The notes beneath the pieces are model-generated. The model was not told the origin of the DNA. It saw nothing but the letters and a program-made list of their open reading frames with translations, and ran no database searches. A program made the translations under genes and the position numbers. A DNA stretch of 64,000 bases from JACCXG01 sp963750935 (GTDB lineage Bacteria > Acidobacteriota > Vicinamibacteria > Vicinamibacterales > 2-12-FULL-66-21), in NCBI GenBank assembly GCA_963750935.1, contig CAVVSR010000015.1:87487-151486 (forward strand), read 5' to 3'. Positions 28,629 through 38,186 of this stretch are shown one piece after another. Position 1 is the stretch's first letter. Each line of letters opens with the position of its first letter.

Positions 28629-31055
28629 TCAGGCCTGTCTGAGGCCCGCCTGGGGATCGACGCGCGACGCGCGGTGGGCGGGCAGCCAGCAGGCCGCCAC
28701 CGCCACGGCGGCGACGCACGACATCGCGGTCACGAACGGCGCCGGGTTGAACGCGCGCACCTCGTAGAGCAGGCGCGCGGCGATCCCGCTCATCAGCACC
28801 GCGCCGACCAGACCGATCGCCAGGCCGCCGGCCGTCAGCGTCAGGCCGCGGCCGACGACGAGCCAGCGGACGGCCATCGGCGTGGCGCCGAGCGCGAGGC
28901 GCACCGCAATCTCATGCGTGCGCTCCCCGACGAAGTACGAGAACACGCCGTAGATACCCACCGCCGCGAGGCTGAGCGCGAGCACCCCGAACGCCGACAT
29001 CAGCCACACCGCGACCCGCATCGGACCGAGCGCGTCGTCCACGAGGTCGGCGAGCAGCCGGACGTCCTGCACGGCGGTGCCAGACCTCAGGCCCGCGAGC
29101 ACGGCGCGCGCCGGTTCCGCCAGCCCCGACGCGTCGCCGTCGGTCCGAATCGCCACGCTGAACGTTCGGAAGAGGCCGCCGCGATAGATCTGCGGCAGCT
29201 GGGCGCGGCGGAGGTCGTGGTAGCGCATGTGCGCGACGACGCCGACGACGTCGTAGAAGCTCTCGGGCACGCCTTCAGGCTCGAGCTGCAGCTGCCGGCC
29301 GACGGCCTTCGCCGCGCCGCCGAACGCCCGATCGGCGAGCGACTCGTCGATCACGATCACCCTGCGGGCGCTCGCGATTTCCTCGGACGTGAGATCCCGG
29401 CCCGCGAGCAGCGTCGCCCGCACCGCGTCGAAGTAGCCTGGCGTGATGGTGAAGCTGTCGGCAGACAGCTGCTCCCAGTTGCGCGCGGTCTCGGCGTCGA
29501 ACGCATATGGCTGCAGCGGGCCCTGCCCGGTGAGCGGCAGCTGGCTGATCGCGCCCACCGCGGCGACCCCGGGCAGCGACCGCAGGCGCTGCCGCACGTC
29601 ATCGTGAAAGGCCTGGGCGGCCGCGCGATTGGCGAAGTGCGGTCCGGGCGGGGTGGAAACGCGTGCCGTCAGGGTATCGCGGGGATCGAAGCCCGGATGC
29701 GCGGCGGCGAGCGCGCGGAAGCTCTGAGTCACGAGGCCGGCGCCGACGACCAGCACCAGCCCGAGCGCCATCTGCGTCACGACCAGCGCGTCGCGGCCGC
29801 GACTTCCGGACCGCGAGCGGCTGCCGATCGCCGCCGCCCGCAGCGCGTCGGCGAGGTTGAGGTGCGAGGCCCGCAGCGCCGGCAGCAGCCCGAAGGCCAG
29901 CGCCGAGGTCAGGGAAACGGCCGCCGCGAAGACGAGAACCGACACGTCAATCGACACGTCGTGGACGCGCGGCACGTTCGAGAGCGCCCGTGTGCTCACC
30001 GCCACCAGCGCGAGCCGCGCCAGCGCCACGCCGGCGATGCCGCCGAGCAACGCCACGATCAGGCTCTCGGCGAGCACCAGCCGCGCAATCCGCCAGCGCT
30101 CCGCGCCCACCGCGACGCGCACCAGCAGCTCGCGCGAGCGGCCACGGGCGCGCGCCAGCATCAGCAGCGCGACATTCACCGACGCAATCACCAGCAACAG
30201 GCCGACCGCCGCCATCAGCATCCACAAGCCGCTGCGCGCGCCCTTGACGACGTCGTGCTGGAACGGGATGACCTTGACGCGCAGGTCCGAGGCGTCGTGC
30301 ACCGGGACCTCGGCACGAAGCTGTCCGGCAATGCCGCTCAGCTCCTCCTGCGCCTGTGGGAAGGTGACGCCAGGCTTGAGCCGCGCGAACACCGTGTACG
30401 CGGTCAGGTTGCGCGGCGGCTGCTGCGCGAAGTTGATCTGCGCCGGCCGCCACACGTCGGAGTCGCGAAGCGCGAAGGTCTCGGCCGGCAGCACGAGGCG
30501 GAAGTCGGCCGGCAGCACGCCGACGATCTCCACGCGCTGCGTGTTCAGCTCGACGATCCGCCCGACGATCGACGGGTCGCCGGCGTAGCGCGACTGCCAG
30601 AGGCGATGACTGATCAGCGCGACGCGCGGCCCGCCCGGGACGTCTTCGTTCGGCTGGAAGTGACGCCCGAGCTGCGGTTCGACGCCGAGGAAGGTGAAGA
30701 AGTGCGCCGCCACGGAGCCGACCTGGACGATATGCGGCTGCGGCTCGCCGCCGAGGATCATCTGCTGCCCGGTCGCGATGGTCAGCGCGTCCAGCGTCTT
30801 GCTGCGGTCGCGGTAATCGCGATAGTCGAGCGGGTGCATCGCCGGCAGGTCCTGGGCGCCGTGGCCGAAGACGTGCCAGAGGATCGCCAGGCGATCGGGC
30901 GACTGGTAAGGCAGCGGCCGCAGCAGCACGCCGTAGACGATGCTGAAGAGCGCGGTGCTCGCGCCGATGCCGAGCGCCAGCGTGACGATGGCCACCACCA
31001 GCAGTCCCTTGCGGCGCACCAGCGAGCGCCAGGCATATCGAAGGTCCTGAATCAC
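28629..31055 (-). CDS. ADOP 1: ABC-transporter-like permease (MacB/FtsX family, duplicated)
   Basis: An intact 808-residue acidobacterial duplicated orphan permease. First half: MIQDLRYAWRSLVRRKGLLV, a transmembrane helix (VTLALGIGASTALFSIVYGV), a MacB periplasmic core domain (about 50-240) and three FtsX helices (LMAAVGLLLVIASVNVALLM). Second half: TM helix TQMALGLVLVVGAGLVTQSF, a second periplasmic core (about 450-640) and FtsX helices with the cytoplasmic EAA-like VGERTHEIAVRLALGATPMA. No ATPase gene is adjacent. Function of ADOPs is unestablished; they may export or stress-sense together with a MacA/MacB-like partner. Ends RASRVDPQAGLRQA. Confidence 0.9.
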   Translation of the reverse strand: MIQDLRYAWRSLVRRKGLLVVAIVTLALGIGASTALFSIVYGVLLRPLPYQSPDRLAILWHVFGHGAQDLPAMHPLDYRDYRDRSKTLDALTIATGQQMILGGEPQPHIVQVGSVAAHFFTFLGVEPQLGRHFQPNEDVPGGPRVALISHRLWQSRYAGDPSIVGRIVELNTQRVEIVGVLPADFRLVLPAETFALRDSDVWRPAQINFAQQPPRNLTAYTVFARLKPGVTFPQAQEELSGIAGQLRAEVPVHDASDLRVKVIPFQHDVVKGARSGLWMLMAAVGLLLVIASVNVALLMLARARGRSRELLVRVAVGAERWRIARLVLAESLIVALLGGIAGVALARLALVAVSTRALSNVPRVHDVSIDVSVLVFAAAVSLTSALAFGLLPALRASHLNLADALRAAAIGSRSRSGSRGRDALVVTQMALGLVLVVGAGLVTQSFRALAAAHPGFDPRDTLTARVSTPPGPHFANRAAAQAFHDDVRQRLRSLPGVAAVGAISQLPLTGQGPLQPYAFDAETARNWEQLSADSFTITPGYFDAVRATLLAGRDLTSEEIASARRVIVIDESLADRAFGGAAKAVGRQLQLEPEGVPESFYDVVGVVAHMRYHDLRRAQLPQIYRGGLFRTFSVAIRTDGDASGLAEPARAVLAGLRSGTAVQDVRLLADLVDDALGPMRVAVWLMSAFGVLALSLAAVGIYGVFSYFVGERTHEIAVRLALGATPMAVRWLVVGRGLTLTAGGLAIGLVGAVLMSGIAARLLYEVRAFNPAPFVTAMSCVAAVAVAACWLPAHRASRVDPQAGLRQA

Positions 31056-31080
31056 GGCACACTCCGGTCGTGCGCGCCGG

Positions 31081-31680
31081 TCAGCGCGCGATCTGCTCCG
31101 GACATCCGGCGCTGATCAATCCGAGAAAATCGCGGGTCGTCGCCGACTGCGGGTCCGACAGCCACTTCAACAGGTCGCCAAGGCGGACGCCGGTCACACG
31201 CGGGCCGCACGGCGTCTCCTGGCCGATGTAGATTGCGGCGCCCGGTCCGAGCTCGGACCTGAAGCCAATCGTGGTCCGGTCGGCGCCGATGGTCACCCAG
31301 ACCGGGGCGAGCGGACGGCTGACCGGATCGCGCTGCGGATCCTGCGACGTGTAGCGCGGCGGCAGGCCGAACTCGCGCTGCGCCACGCACGTGATCGTGC
31401 CGTCGCGCGGCGGCGGCTCGGTGCCCATGTACGTGACCGACGCCGAGCCGCCCCGCAGCGCGGCCGCGGTGTCCTCGACCCCGGCCCACCCGGCCGGACA
31501 CCCGAACTGCGCGAAGTCCCCGGGCTTGATGTGGCCCCGCTGTACGGCCGCGTCCTCGATCCACGCCGATCGTCCCAGCGGCTCGCGGTCCGGTGCGGCC
31601 GGCGGCTGTCGACAGGCCGCTGCCGCGAGCAACGCCAGAATGGCGACCGCTGTTGAGCATCTCGCGCCACAGCTTCTCAT
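31081..31680 (-). CDS. Exported lipoprotein of unknown function
   Basis: A 199-residue protein from the ATG at 31680. The N-terminus is a lipoprotein signal (MRSCGARCSTAVAILALLAA then AACRQPPAAP), with the lipobox ending at the Cys in AAAC. The mature part has paired Cys (QFGCPAGW, TITCVAQ, ETPCGPR, SAGCPEQI), suggesting disulfides, and a repeated short-strand pattern. No domain is recognised. It lies 25 bp upstream of the ADOP 1 start on the same strand, so the two may be co-transcribed, which would fit an accessory lipoprotein. The first part of the longer frame (to codon 20) is not needed. Confidence 0.65.
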   Translation of the reverse strand: MRSCGARCSTAVAILALLAAAACRQPPAAPDREPLGRSAWIEDAAVQRGHIKPGDFAQFGCPAGWAGVEDTAAALRGGSASVTYMGTEPPPRDGTITCVAQREFGLPPRYTSQDPQRDPVSRPLAPVWVTIGADRTTIGFRSELGPGAAIYIGQETPCGPRVTGVRLGDLLKWLSDPQSATTRDFLGLISAGCPEQIAR

Positions 31681-31740
31681 ACCGTGAGGGTACGCGAAGG
31701 CGGCCGTCACACGGTCCGTCCCTGCGGGGGCCGGCACTTG

Positions 31741-31850
31741 CTGTCGGGATCGGTGACGGTGACCCTGTCGGGATCGGTGACGGTGATCGGTGATCAGGTT
31801 GGGAGTTGGGAGTTGGGAGTTGGGAGTTGGGGGTTGGGGTTGGAGGTTGT
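31741..31850. repeat. Heptad and 24-bp direct repeats behind the ferritin-like gene
   Basis: A 22-bp word (ctgtcgggatcggtgacggt then ga) occurs twice, at 31741-31762 and 31765-31786. After gatcggtgatcagg, gggagtt heptads run from about 31798 to 31850, four perfect and then degenerate (gggggtt, ggggtt). The array lies 47 bp behind the stop of the minus-strand ferritin-like gene, and as transcribed from that gene reads AACTCCC. Confidence 0.85.
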
Positions 31851-31896
31851 CGCGACGATGCCGGCGGCCACCGAAGTGACCGCCGGCAACGGCTGC

Positions 31897-32350
31897 TTAC
31901 TTCGTGATGGTCTGGCGGTCGCGCAGATTGCGCACCGCGTCATGCACCTGGCGGATCTTGACCGCCTGCTGCTGCACCAGCGTCTGCGCGGACGCCGGCA
32001 GGTTCTCCTTCAGTCGCCCCCTCGTAGGTCGACTTGGCGACGTCCTCGCCGCGCTCGGCCTCGGCCACGATCGCATGGTCGTCCTTGCCGGTCACGACTG
32101 ACTTGATGTCGAGCCAGCCGCGGTGCAGGGCGCCGGCCATGCTGCCGCTCTTTTCGGGGTCGCCGCCGAGCCGCCGGACCTCAGCCTGAAGCTCGCTGCT
32201 CATCTGACCGCGCTCACGTGAGTACTGCATGAACCGGCTCTTGATATCGGCATTGCTCAACCCTTCTGCAGCCGTCTTGAAGCCCCGTTCGCCGTCCTTG
32301 CAGGTCTCAATCAGGTTGTTGAGCACGGAAATCGCGTTGTCGTTCTGCAT
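31897..32350 (-). CDS. PA2169-type four-helix ferritin-like protein (DUF2383), frameshift in a G run
   Basis: About 150 residues: MQNDNAISVLNNLIETCKDG, ERGFKTAAEGLSNADIKSRF, SSELQAEVRRLGGDPEKSGS, GALHRGWLDIKSVVTGKDDH, AIVAEAERGEDVAKSTYEG. The frame is then broken by one extra G in a run of five (31.02 region, near 32023), after which the natural ending is LKENLPASAQTLVQQQAVKI then RQVHDAVRNL to QTITK. The Glu and His placement fits a four-helix bundle of the PA2169/DUF2383 class, implicated in stress responses. It is divergent from the NmrA-like gene. The homopolymer makes sequencing error or slippage a ready explanation. Confidence 0.8.
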
Positions 32351-32484
32351 CAGCTGTGTCCTCCTTGGTTTGTTGTCCTCTGTCACTCTCCTTTCAAAGC
32401 AAACGCGGATCCGTTTTTCGGCGAACCCGGCAGCCCCGCTATACTTCGACCGTTTGCACGTCAGCCACAGGACAGGAGCTCGTG

Positions 32485-33402
32485 ATGCAGCCGACTGGCG
32501 CTTCATCGAACGGATCGCGCGTGCTCGTGGTCGGCGCCACGGGTCAGCTCGGCGGCGCGATCGCACGGACGTTGATCGCCGCCGGCGTCCCGGTGCGCGC
32601 GCTCGCGCGCAACCATGAAAAGCTGAAGGCGCTCGCGCCCGCCGCGGAGATCGCGGCCGTGGATCTGCGTGACGTGCCGAAGCTGACCGACGCCTGCCGC
32701 GGCATCCATCAGATCGTCGCCACCGCCAACAACAACATGGGCAAGGGACCCCAGAGCCCCTCGCGCATCGATCTGTCCGGCTACCAGAATCTCTGCGCCG
32801 CGGCCCGCAACACCGGCGTCAAGCGCCTGGTCTACGTGTCCTACAAGGGTGTCGAGCAAGACGCCGTCGTCGATATCTTCCGCGTCAAGTGGTACATCGA
32901 GGATGCCATCCGCCGCAGCGGCGTGCCGCACGTGATGCTGCGGCCGACGGCGTTCATGGACGTGTGGATCGACCAGATCTTCGCGAAGGGCATTCGGGAG
33001 AAAGGGGTCGCGACGATCTTCGGCGACGGCAGCGCCGTCAACAATTACATCGCCGTGGACGACGTCGCGGCGTTCGCCGCGAAGATCCTGTCGCGTCCGG
33101 AAGTTGTCAACGAGGCGATCGACGCCGGCGGCCCGTCGAACTTGTCGCAGAACGATCTGGTGACGTTGATCGAGCGTCGCCTGAAGTCATCGGGACGGCG
33201 TCGTCACGTACCGGTCGCGGCGATGCGCCTGCTGCCGCCCCTCATCCGGCCGTTCAACGAAGTGACGGCCCGCCTGATCACCCTCGGCCTGTACGCCGCG
33301 ACGGAGTCGAAGCCGTTCCCCGGATGGAAGGCGTCTGCGGATCGTTTCGGCGTCGAGCCACGGACCGTCGAGGCCTACATCGATCGGATGACGATCGCAT
33401 GA
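32485..33402 (+). CDS. NAD(P)-binding atypical short-chain dehydrogenase (NmrA/SDR a5-like)
   Basis: A 305-residue Rossmann protein. The glycine-rich loop is VLVVGATGQLGGAIARTLIA (about residues 12-31). Others: VPVRALARNHEKLK, RLVYVSYKGV, YIEDAIRRSGVPHVMLRPTA and NNYIAVDDVAAFAAKIL, ending in PRTVEAYIDRMTIA. The pattern is that of NmrA-like and SDR a5 proteins, which bind NAD(P) and often lack a full catalytic triad. The ATG at 32485 follows GGAGCTCGTG. Role unknown: redox sensing or quinone/sugar reduction. It is divergent from the ferritin-like stress gene across 134 bp and may share its control. Confidence 0.85.
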   Translation: MQPTGASSNGSRVLVVGATGQLGGAIARTLIAAGVPVRALARNHEKLKALAPAAEIAAVDLRDVPKLTDACRGIHQIVATANNNMGKGPQSPSRIDLSGYQNLCAAARNTGVKRLVYVSYKGVEQDAVVDIFRVKWYIEDAIRRSGVPHVMLRPTAFMDVWIDQIFAKGIREKGVATIFGDGSAVNNYIAVDDVAAFAAKILSRPEVVNEAIDAGGPSNLSQNDLVTLIERRLKSSGRRRHVPVAAMRLLPPLIRPFNEVTARLITLGLYAATESKPFPGWKASADRFGVEPRTVEAYIDRMTIA

Positions 33403-33488
33403 CTCCGTGACACGCCGACATTACCGACTCAGCACTCTGCGATCGGTATACTGCCGGTGAGAGGTAAACAAGAACAGCGGAGGTTGCA

Positions 33489-33899
33489 ATGACCACAGCA
33501 CAGAAGACGGCGACGTTCCGAGCCACTGGCCTGATGCCAAGCTTGACCGTCGACAACGTGCAGAAGAGCACCGACTTCTTCACCGGCCTCGGCTTCGAGG
33601 TCGAGGAACGATGGGAAGACAACGGCGTGCTCCAGGGCGTGATGCTCAAGGCCGGCGCCGTGCAGCTCGGCCTCAGTCAGGACGACGGCAAGAAGGGGCA
33701 CGATCGGGTCAAGGGCGTGGGCATGCGCCTGTACGTCGAGACGACCGACAACATCGATGAGATCGCCGCGCGCGCCAAGGCGGCGGGCGTGACGCTGGCC
33801 GCCGACCCGCACGACACTGAGTGGGGCAGCCGCGCCTTCGAGGTCAAGGAACCGAGCGGGTTCCTGCTGACGATCGCCTCGCCGATGCCGAAGAAGTAG
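33489..33899 (+). CDS. VOC (glyoxalase/bleomycin-resistance fold) protein
   Basis: A 136-residue single-domain VOC protein with two beta-alpha-beta-beta-beta modules: GLMPSLTVDNVQKSTDFFTG, LGFEVEERWEDNGVLQGVML and VQLGLSQDDG, then RLYVETTDNIDEIAARAKAA, DTEWGSRAFEVKEPSGFLLT. The ending EVKEPSGFLLTIASP is the family's usual final strand with a Glu metal-ligand position. Substrate is not predictable. The start follows a clear AGCGGAGG site about 6 bp upstream. It precedes the TIR protein by 61 bp on the same strand. Confidence 0.85.
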   Translation: MTTAQKTATFRATGLMPSLTVDNVQKSTDFFTGLGFEVEERWEDNGVLQGVMLKAGAVQLGLSQDDGKKGHDRVKGVGMRLYVETTDNIDEIAARAKAAGVTLAADPHDTEWGSRAFEVKEPSGFLLTIASPMPKK

Positions 33900-33960
33900 C
33901 CAACCCAGACATTCGCGGCTGACGGCCGCGTCAGGCCGAGCCCTGACGCGGCACGTCGCG

Positions 33961-36779
33961 GTGGATAATCACCGCGTGATCGAACCCCAGGTCGAGACGC
34001 GGGCGGCGGGCGGCGACTTCGACGACCACAAGTTCGACGTCTTCATCAGCTACTCTCGCCGCGACTCGGCGTTCGCGCGGCGCCTCTATCGGGCGCTGAC
34101 CGGCTATACCCCGCCGCGGGACCTGCCGGTGCCGCCGCGCCGGCTGCGGGTCTTCCTGGACGAAACCGATTTCCAGGGCACGGAGTACAACGCCGCGCTC
34201 GGGGAGATGCTGCAGTCGGCGGCGAAGCTGCTGGTGATCTGCTCGCCCGCCTCGCGATCCAGCCGCTACGTCGGCGACGAGATCGCGCGGTTCGCCGCGC
34301 TGCGCGGCAGCGAGCACATCGTCTCGGTGTTGCTCGCGGGCCGCCCGAACAACGAAGCCTCCCCCGCCGACGAGCCCGCGGCGTTTCACGACGAGTTGGT
34401 CAGCCGGCTGCCGGTCCCGCTGGCGGTCGAGTATCGCGGCTGGGACGAGCAGCGCGATCGGGTCGAGCGCGGACGCTTCGAGGGCAGCTGGCACAAGCTG
34501 CTCGCGGACATCTACGTCGGCTACGGCGTCGATCGCAGCGCCATCGAACAGCGCGAGAAGCGGCGCCAGCAGCGGACGCGCCGCATCTGGACCGGGTTCG
34601 TCAGCGCGCTGGTGGCCGTGCTCGCCTCGCTGACCATCTGGGCGCTGATCTCCCGCCAGGAGGCGATCGCGCAGCGCAACACCGCGCAATCGCGATTCCT
34701 GGCGTCGCAGTCCTTGTCGGGAGCGCATACGTTCGACGTCGCGATGCTGCTGGCGGCCGCGGCGCAGCGGACGGCGCCGACCTTCGAGGCGTGGGAAGCG
34801 CTGTTCGTCGGACTGCAGCGGCAGCCGGCGCTCGAGCGCTTCCTGCATGGTCTCGAGACGCCCGCCGAGCGCGTTGTCGTCGGCCGGAACGGCACGTGCG
34901 CGGCCGCGTCATCAGAGGGACGGCAAACCGCCGGTGGAGATGGCCAACAGGCGCGTCCATGGCGGACCCTGATCTGGGACTTGTCCACCGGACGCCGCCG
35001 GCTCACGGTCGACGCCGAGGCGCGGCCCGATCCGTCGTGCGCATCGGTCGTCGTCGTGTCGGACGATGGCCGGATCGATCGGCGTCCGATCGACGGGTCC
35101 GATACGCGGCTGTGGTCGGTGACGGATACAGCCGGCCGGCCCGGGGCGTGGACCGTCGATTCGAACGGTACGCAGCTCGCTGTCGTTGGCGGCCAGCGTC
35201 TGGTGATTCGCGACATGGCGGATGGACGCATCCGCGGCGAACTGGCCGCTCCGGCAACGGCGTTGGCCGAGCTGCGCTTCAGCGCCGACGGGCGCGCGCT
35301 CGCCGGCATCGATCGTCTGGGCATGGTGCATCGCTGGCACACCGACCCGCTCGCACCGATGTCCCCCGCCGTCCGGTGCGGTACGCAACAGGGTGACGTC
35401 TACGCGATCGGCCCAGACCTGCGGTGGTGCGCAGCGGGTGGCCCCGGCCTGCTCGTGCTCGCTGACCTGACGGCGCCGCGGGCGAGGTCGATCTCGGAAC
35501 GCCCTGGATTCTCGCGCTCGACTTCAGCCCCGACGGCCGCACGCTGATGGCCGGCGTGCAGGGCGGCGAGCTGCAGTTCTGGAAGATCGAGGACGCCCAG
35601 CGTAATCAAGTCCGTTCGCGCCCCGCCGCGTGGGCGGAGCATCGCAGCGACGTCACCGCCGCCGCATATTCCCCCGACGGCCACACCATCCTGTCGTCGG
35701 CGCGGGACCGGTCGCTGATCGTGTGGCGCACCGATTCGACCAGCCGGCTCGTCTCGGACGCGCTGCGTCCTTCCGGCGCACGCGTGGTTGCGCCGGACGC
35801 GGCAGCGAAGCGCGTCGCGATCGGCACACCGGCCGGCGACCTCCTCATCTCGCCAATGTCGGCGGGATCGTCGGCGGACGCCGGCGCAGCAAATGTCGTC
35901 CACGTCGCCAATGTCGGGAAGCAAGTGACGGCAGTGGCACTGCGCGCGAACGGAGAGATTCTTGCCGGCACCGCGGATGGCACGGTGCTCGGCGTCACCG
36001 CACAGGCGCGGCGTGCCTTTACCGGCGGCCCGGCAAAGCCGATCGTGCGGATCAGGCTGGACCGCACCGAGTCGCGCGTCGCGGCGGTCACCGAGAACGG
36101 CGTCGTGACCGTCTGGGATCTGGCCTCCGGCACATCGATTGGCACGTTCGCGGGAGGCAAGCCGCGCAGCGAGCGCGGCGGCGGCATCACGCCGGGCGTG
36201 GACGCCGCGTTCGAGCCAGGCGGCACGCGCCTGGTCTCGGTGCATGGCGATCAGCAGGCGTTCCTCTGGGACCGGGACGCGAACGGCCCCCGGTTCTCGC
36301 CGCTGCCGTTCCGGCCCACCTGGTACTTCACGAGCGTCGCGCTCGCCGCGGACGGGAAGACGATCGCGCTCGGCACCGGCATGTACGAGGGCGAGGTGGT
36401 GCTGCTGGACGCGTCGAATCCAGGTGCGCCCGCCACCCGGCTGCCCGGACATCAGCAGCAGGACGTCACCGGTCTCGCCTTCAGTCCCGACGGGCGCCTG
36501 TTGTTCTCCAGCGGCTTCGACCGGCGTGTGGCGGTCTGGGATGTCGGCGGCCGCCGCCGCATCGGCGACGTCTTCCGCCTGAACGACGCGATCGATGGCC
36601 TCGCCTACGCCGCGAACGCCGCGGCGGTCACGGCCATCACCGATCGAGGCGGCGTGCTGCGCTGGACGCTCGACGTCAGCCGCTGGGTCGAGATGGCCTG
36701 CCGCGTCGCCAGCCGGGAGCTGTCACCGGAAGAGCGGGCGCGCTTCGGCGCGGCGCGCTCGGCGTGCGGGACGGAGTAG
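33961..36779 (+). CDS. TIR domain, transmembrane helix and WD40-type beta-propeller protein, one frameshift
   Basis: About 939 residues. A TIR domain (about 22-180) starts FDVFISYSRRDSAFARRLYR, then RLRVFLDETDFQGTEYNAAL, LLVICSPASRSSRYVGDEIA with Glu at 107 in the position of the TIR NADase catalytic Glu. A charged helix (QREKRRQQRTRR) leads to one membrane helix (about 211-230, TGFVSALVAVLASLTIWALI). The rest is a propeller of WD-like blades (LIWDLSTGRRRLT, LQFWKIEDAQRN, VTAAAYSPDGHTILSSARDR, VTGLAFSPDGRLLFSSGFDR, VAVWDVGGRRRIGDV). A one-base shift near 35478 splits it; both sides are otherwise open. Starts at GTG 33961. TIR-propeller proteins are found among bacterial signalling and candidate immunity proteins; enzymatic activity here is unproven. 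Confidence 0.82.
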
Positions 36780-36786
36780 AAAATAT

Positions 36787-36894
36787 TGTCGTGATCGGTG
36801 ATCAGTGATCGGGGATCGAAGACACATCTGATCCCCGACCGATCCCGAGTCCCGCGTCCCGACGATCCCGAGTCCCCGATCCCCGATCACGACA
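36787..36894. repeat. Inverted GATC-type heptad arrays between convergent genes
   Basis: Words gatcggtgatcagtgatcgg at the left and cccgagt/cccgatc units at the right. The ends form a perfect 12-bp inverted repeat (36787-36798 tgtcgtgatcgg against 36883-36894), extended with mismatches. It fills the gap between the TIR protein and the ZIP gene and could act as a bidirectional terminator. Confidence 0.8.
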
Positions 36895-36905
36895 GCGTGG
36901 TTCAT

Positions 36906-37718
36906 TCACCCCAGCGCCACGTCCAGGACCATCATCGTCGCGAAGCCGACGATAGCCCCTGATGTCGCGAGGTCGGGGTGACCGCCGCTGTGCGACTCCG
37001 GGATCACTTCCTCGACCACGACGAAGATCATCGCGCCGGCGGCGAACGCCAGCGCATAGGGCAGCACCGGCTGCATGACCAGCACGGCCGCCGCGCCGAT
37101 CACCGCGGCGATCGGCTCCACCCACGCCGACATCTGGCCGTAATAGAAGCTGCGGGCCGGCGACATCCCGTCGCCGCGCAACGGCACGGCCACGGCCATT
37201 CCTTCGGGGAAGTTCTGCATCCCGATCCCGATCGCCAACGCGATGGCGCCGCTGATCGTCGCGGTGTCGGAACCGGCCGCGGCGGCGCCGAAGGCCACGC
37301 CGACAGCGAGCCCCTCGGGAATGTTGTGCAGCGTGATGGCCAGGATCAGCAGCGCCGTGCGTGACAGCCCGGTCGGAAGCCCCTCCGCCGAGGCGGCCGG
37401 GGCGAACAGATGCAGGTGCGGCAGGAACCGATCCGCCAGCCGCAGCACGCCGGCGCCGGCGAGGAACCCGACCAGCGGCGGGACCCACTTGACCATGCCC
37501 ATCTGCTCCGCCATCACGATCGACGGCGCGAGCAGCGACCAGAACGACGCGGCGATCATCACACCGGCGGCGAACCCGAGCGAGGTGTCCAGCAGCCGCC
37601 GATCGACGGTGCGAACGACGAATACCGCCGCCGCGCCCGCGGCGGTCACTCCCCACGTGAACAGCCCGGCCAGCAGCGCCTGCGCGATCGGATTGAGCTG
37701 CTGGAACCAGTCAATCAT
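36906..37718 (-). CDS. ZIP family metal transporter (GufA-like)
   Basis: A 270-residue inner-membrane protein with about eight helices. The transport-site helices carry ITLHNIPEGLAVGVAFG (TM4) and GIGMQNFPEGMAVAVPL (TM5), the hallmark HNxPEG and NxPEG motifs of ZIP metal uptake proteins. The VEEVIPESHSGGHPD region near the C-terminus fits GufA-type zinc/iron transporters. Likely imports Zn2+ or other divalent ions. Intact frame. It converges with the TIR gene and has its promoter region in the 467-bp gap shared with the zinc-ribbon-like gene. Confidence 0.92.
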   Translation of the reverse strand: MIDWFQQLNPIAQALLAGLFTWGVTAAGAAAVFVVRTVDRRLLDTSLGFAAGVMIAASFWSLLAPSIVMAEQMGMVKWVPPLVGFLAGAGVLRLADRFLPHLHLFAPAASAEGLPTGLSRTALLILAITLHNIPEGLAVGVAFGAAAAGSDTATISGAIALAIGIGMQNFPEGMAVAVPLRGDGMSPARSFYYGQMSAWVEPIAAVIGAAAVLVMQPVLPYALAFAAGAMIFVVVEEVIPESHSGGHPDLATSGAIVGFATMMVLDVALG

Positions 37719-37784
37719 CAGCGGCCCCCGCGCGAAGCATAGCGCACGCGCCGCACGCGCCGACCCGCGCTGGATGAAGTAATT

Positions 37785-38098
37785 TGTCGGGATCGGTGAT
37801 CAGTGATCGGGTTGGAAGTTGGGAGTTGGAAGTTGGGAGTTGCCGCCCTCTTCCGGCTAACCAGCCTTCGCTCAAGCTACGGCGGTCCGCCGAAGCCTTG
37901 GCGAAGGGCGGCTCCGCCGCGCTGACCCGCTCTGAATGGGGATGACCCAGTCGGTGCTCGGTGCTTAGTCGCGAGTGCCAGGCGCGCGGTGGCGTGCGGA
38001 GCACGTAGCACGTGACGCTGAGCACGTTCGCACGAAGCACGCAGCACGTAGCACGTGATCCCCGATCCCCGCTCCCCGATCCCCGATCACCGATCACG
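37785..38098. repeat. Composite of four heptad families in the ZIP/zinc-ribbon intergenic gap
   Basis: The 468-bp gap 37719-38186 has no gene. From left to right it holds GATCGGT words and GGGAGTT/GGAAGTT units (37785-37845), a REP-like hairpin (37864-37906), GTGCTCG words in phase (37954-37981), GCACGTA/GCACGTG words (about 38000-38056), and six perfect in-phase GATCCCC-type units (38057-38098). Different families run head to tail at one locus. Confidence 0.85.
37864..37909. repeat. REP-like imperfect hairpin
   Basis: A 43-bp imperfect palindrome: outer arms CCTTCGC and GCGAAGG, inner arms CGGCGG and CCGCCG around a single T, with AGCTA/AAGC pairs between them. It is strong enough to fold as a long hairpin in RNA or single-stranded DNA and lies within the composite repeat region. 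Confidence 0.65.
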
Positions 38099-38186
38099 AC
38101 GCGATCGCCCCCGTGAGCCGATTCCCGCCCAGCCTGCGCCTTCGGGTACAGCGGCACGGTGCCGCCCGATTCGCGGCTGGTGACTC

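Noticed and set aside
28557..31115. Open frame of 852 codons opposite ADOP 1
   Set aside because: It is Arg/His/Gln-rich, has no domain and mirrors an intact ADOP. Long antisense frames are expected in DNA this rich in G+C.
32023..32023. Programmed frameshift in the ferritin-like gene
   Set aside because: The run of five G could slip, but there is no stem or stop context typical of programmed shifting and many unrelated genes here also have one-base shifts. Sequence error is simpler.
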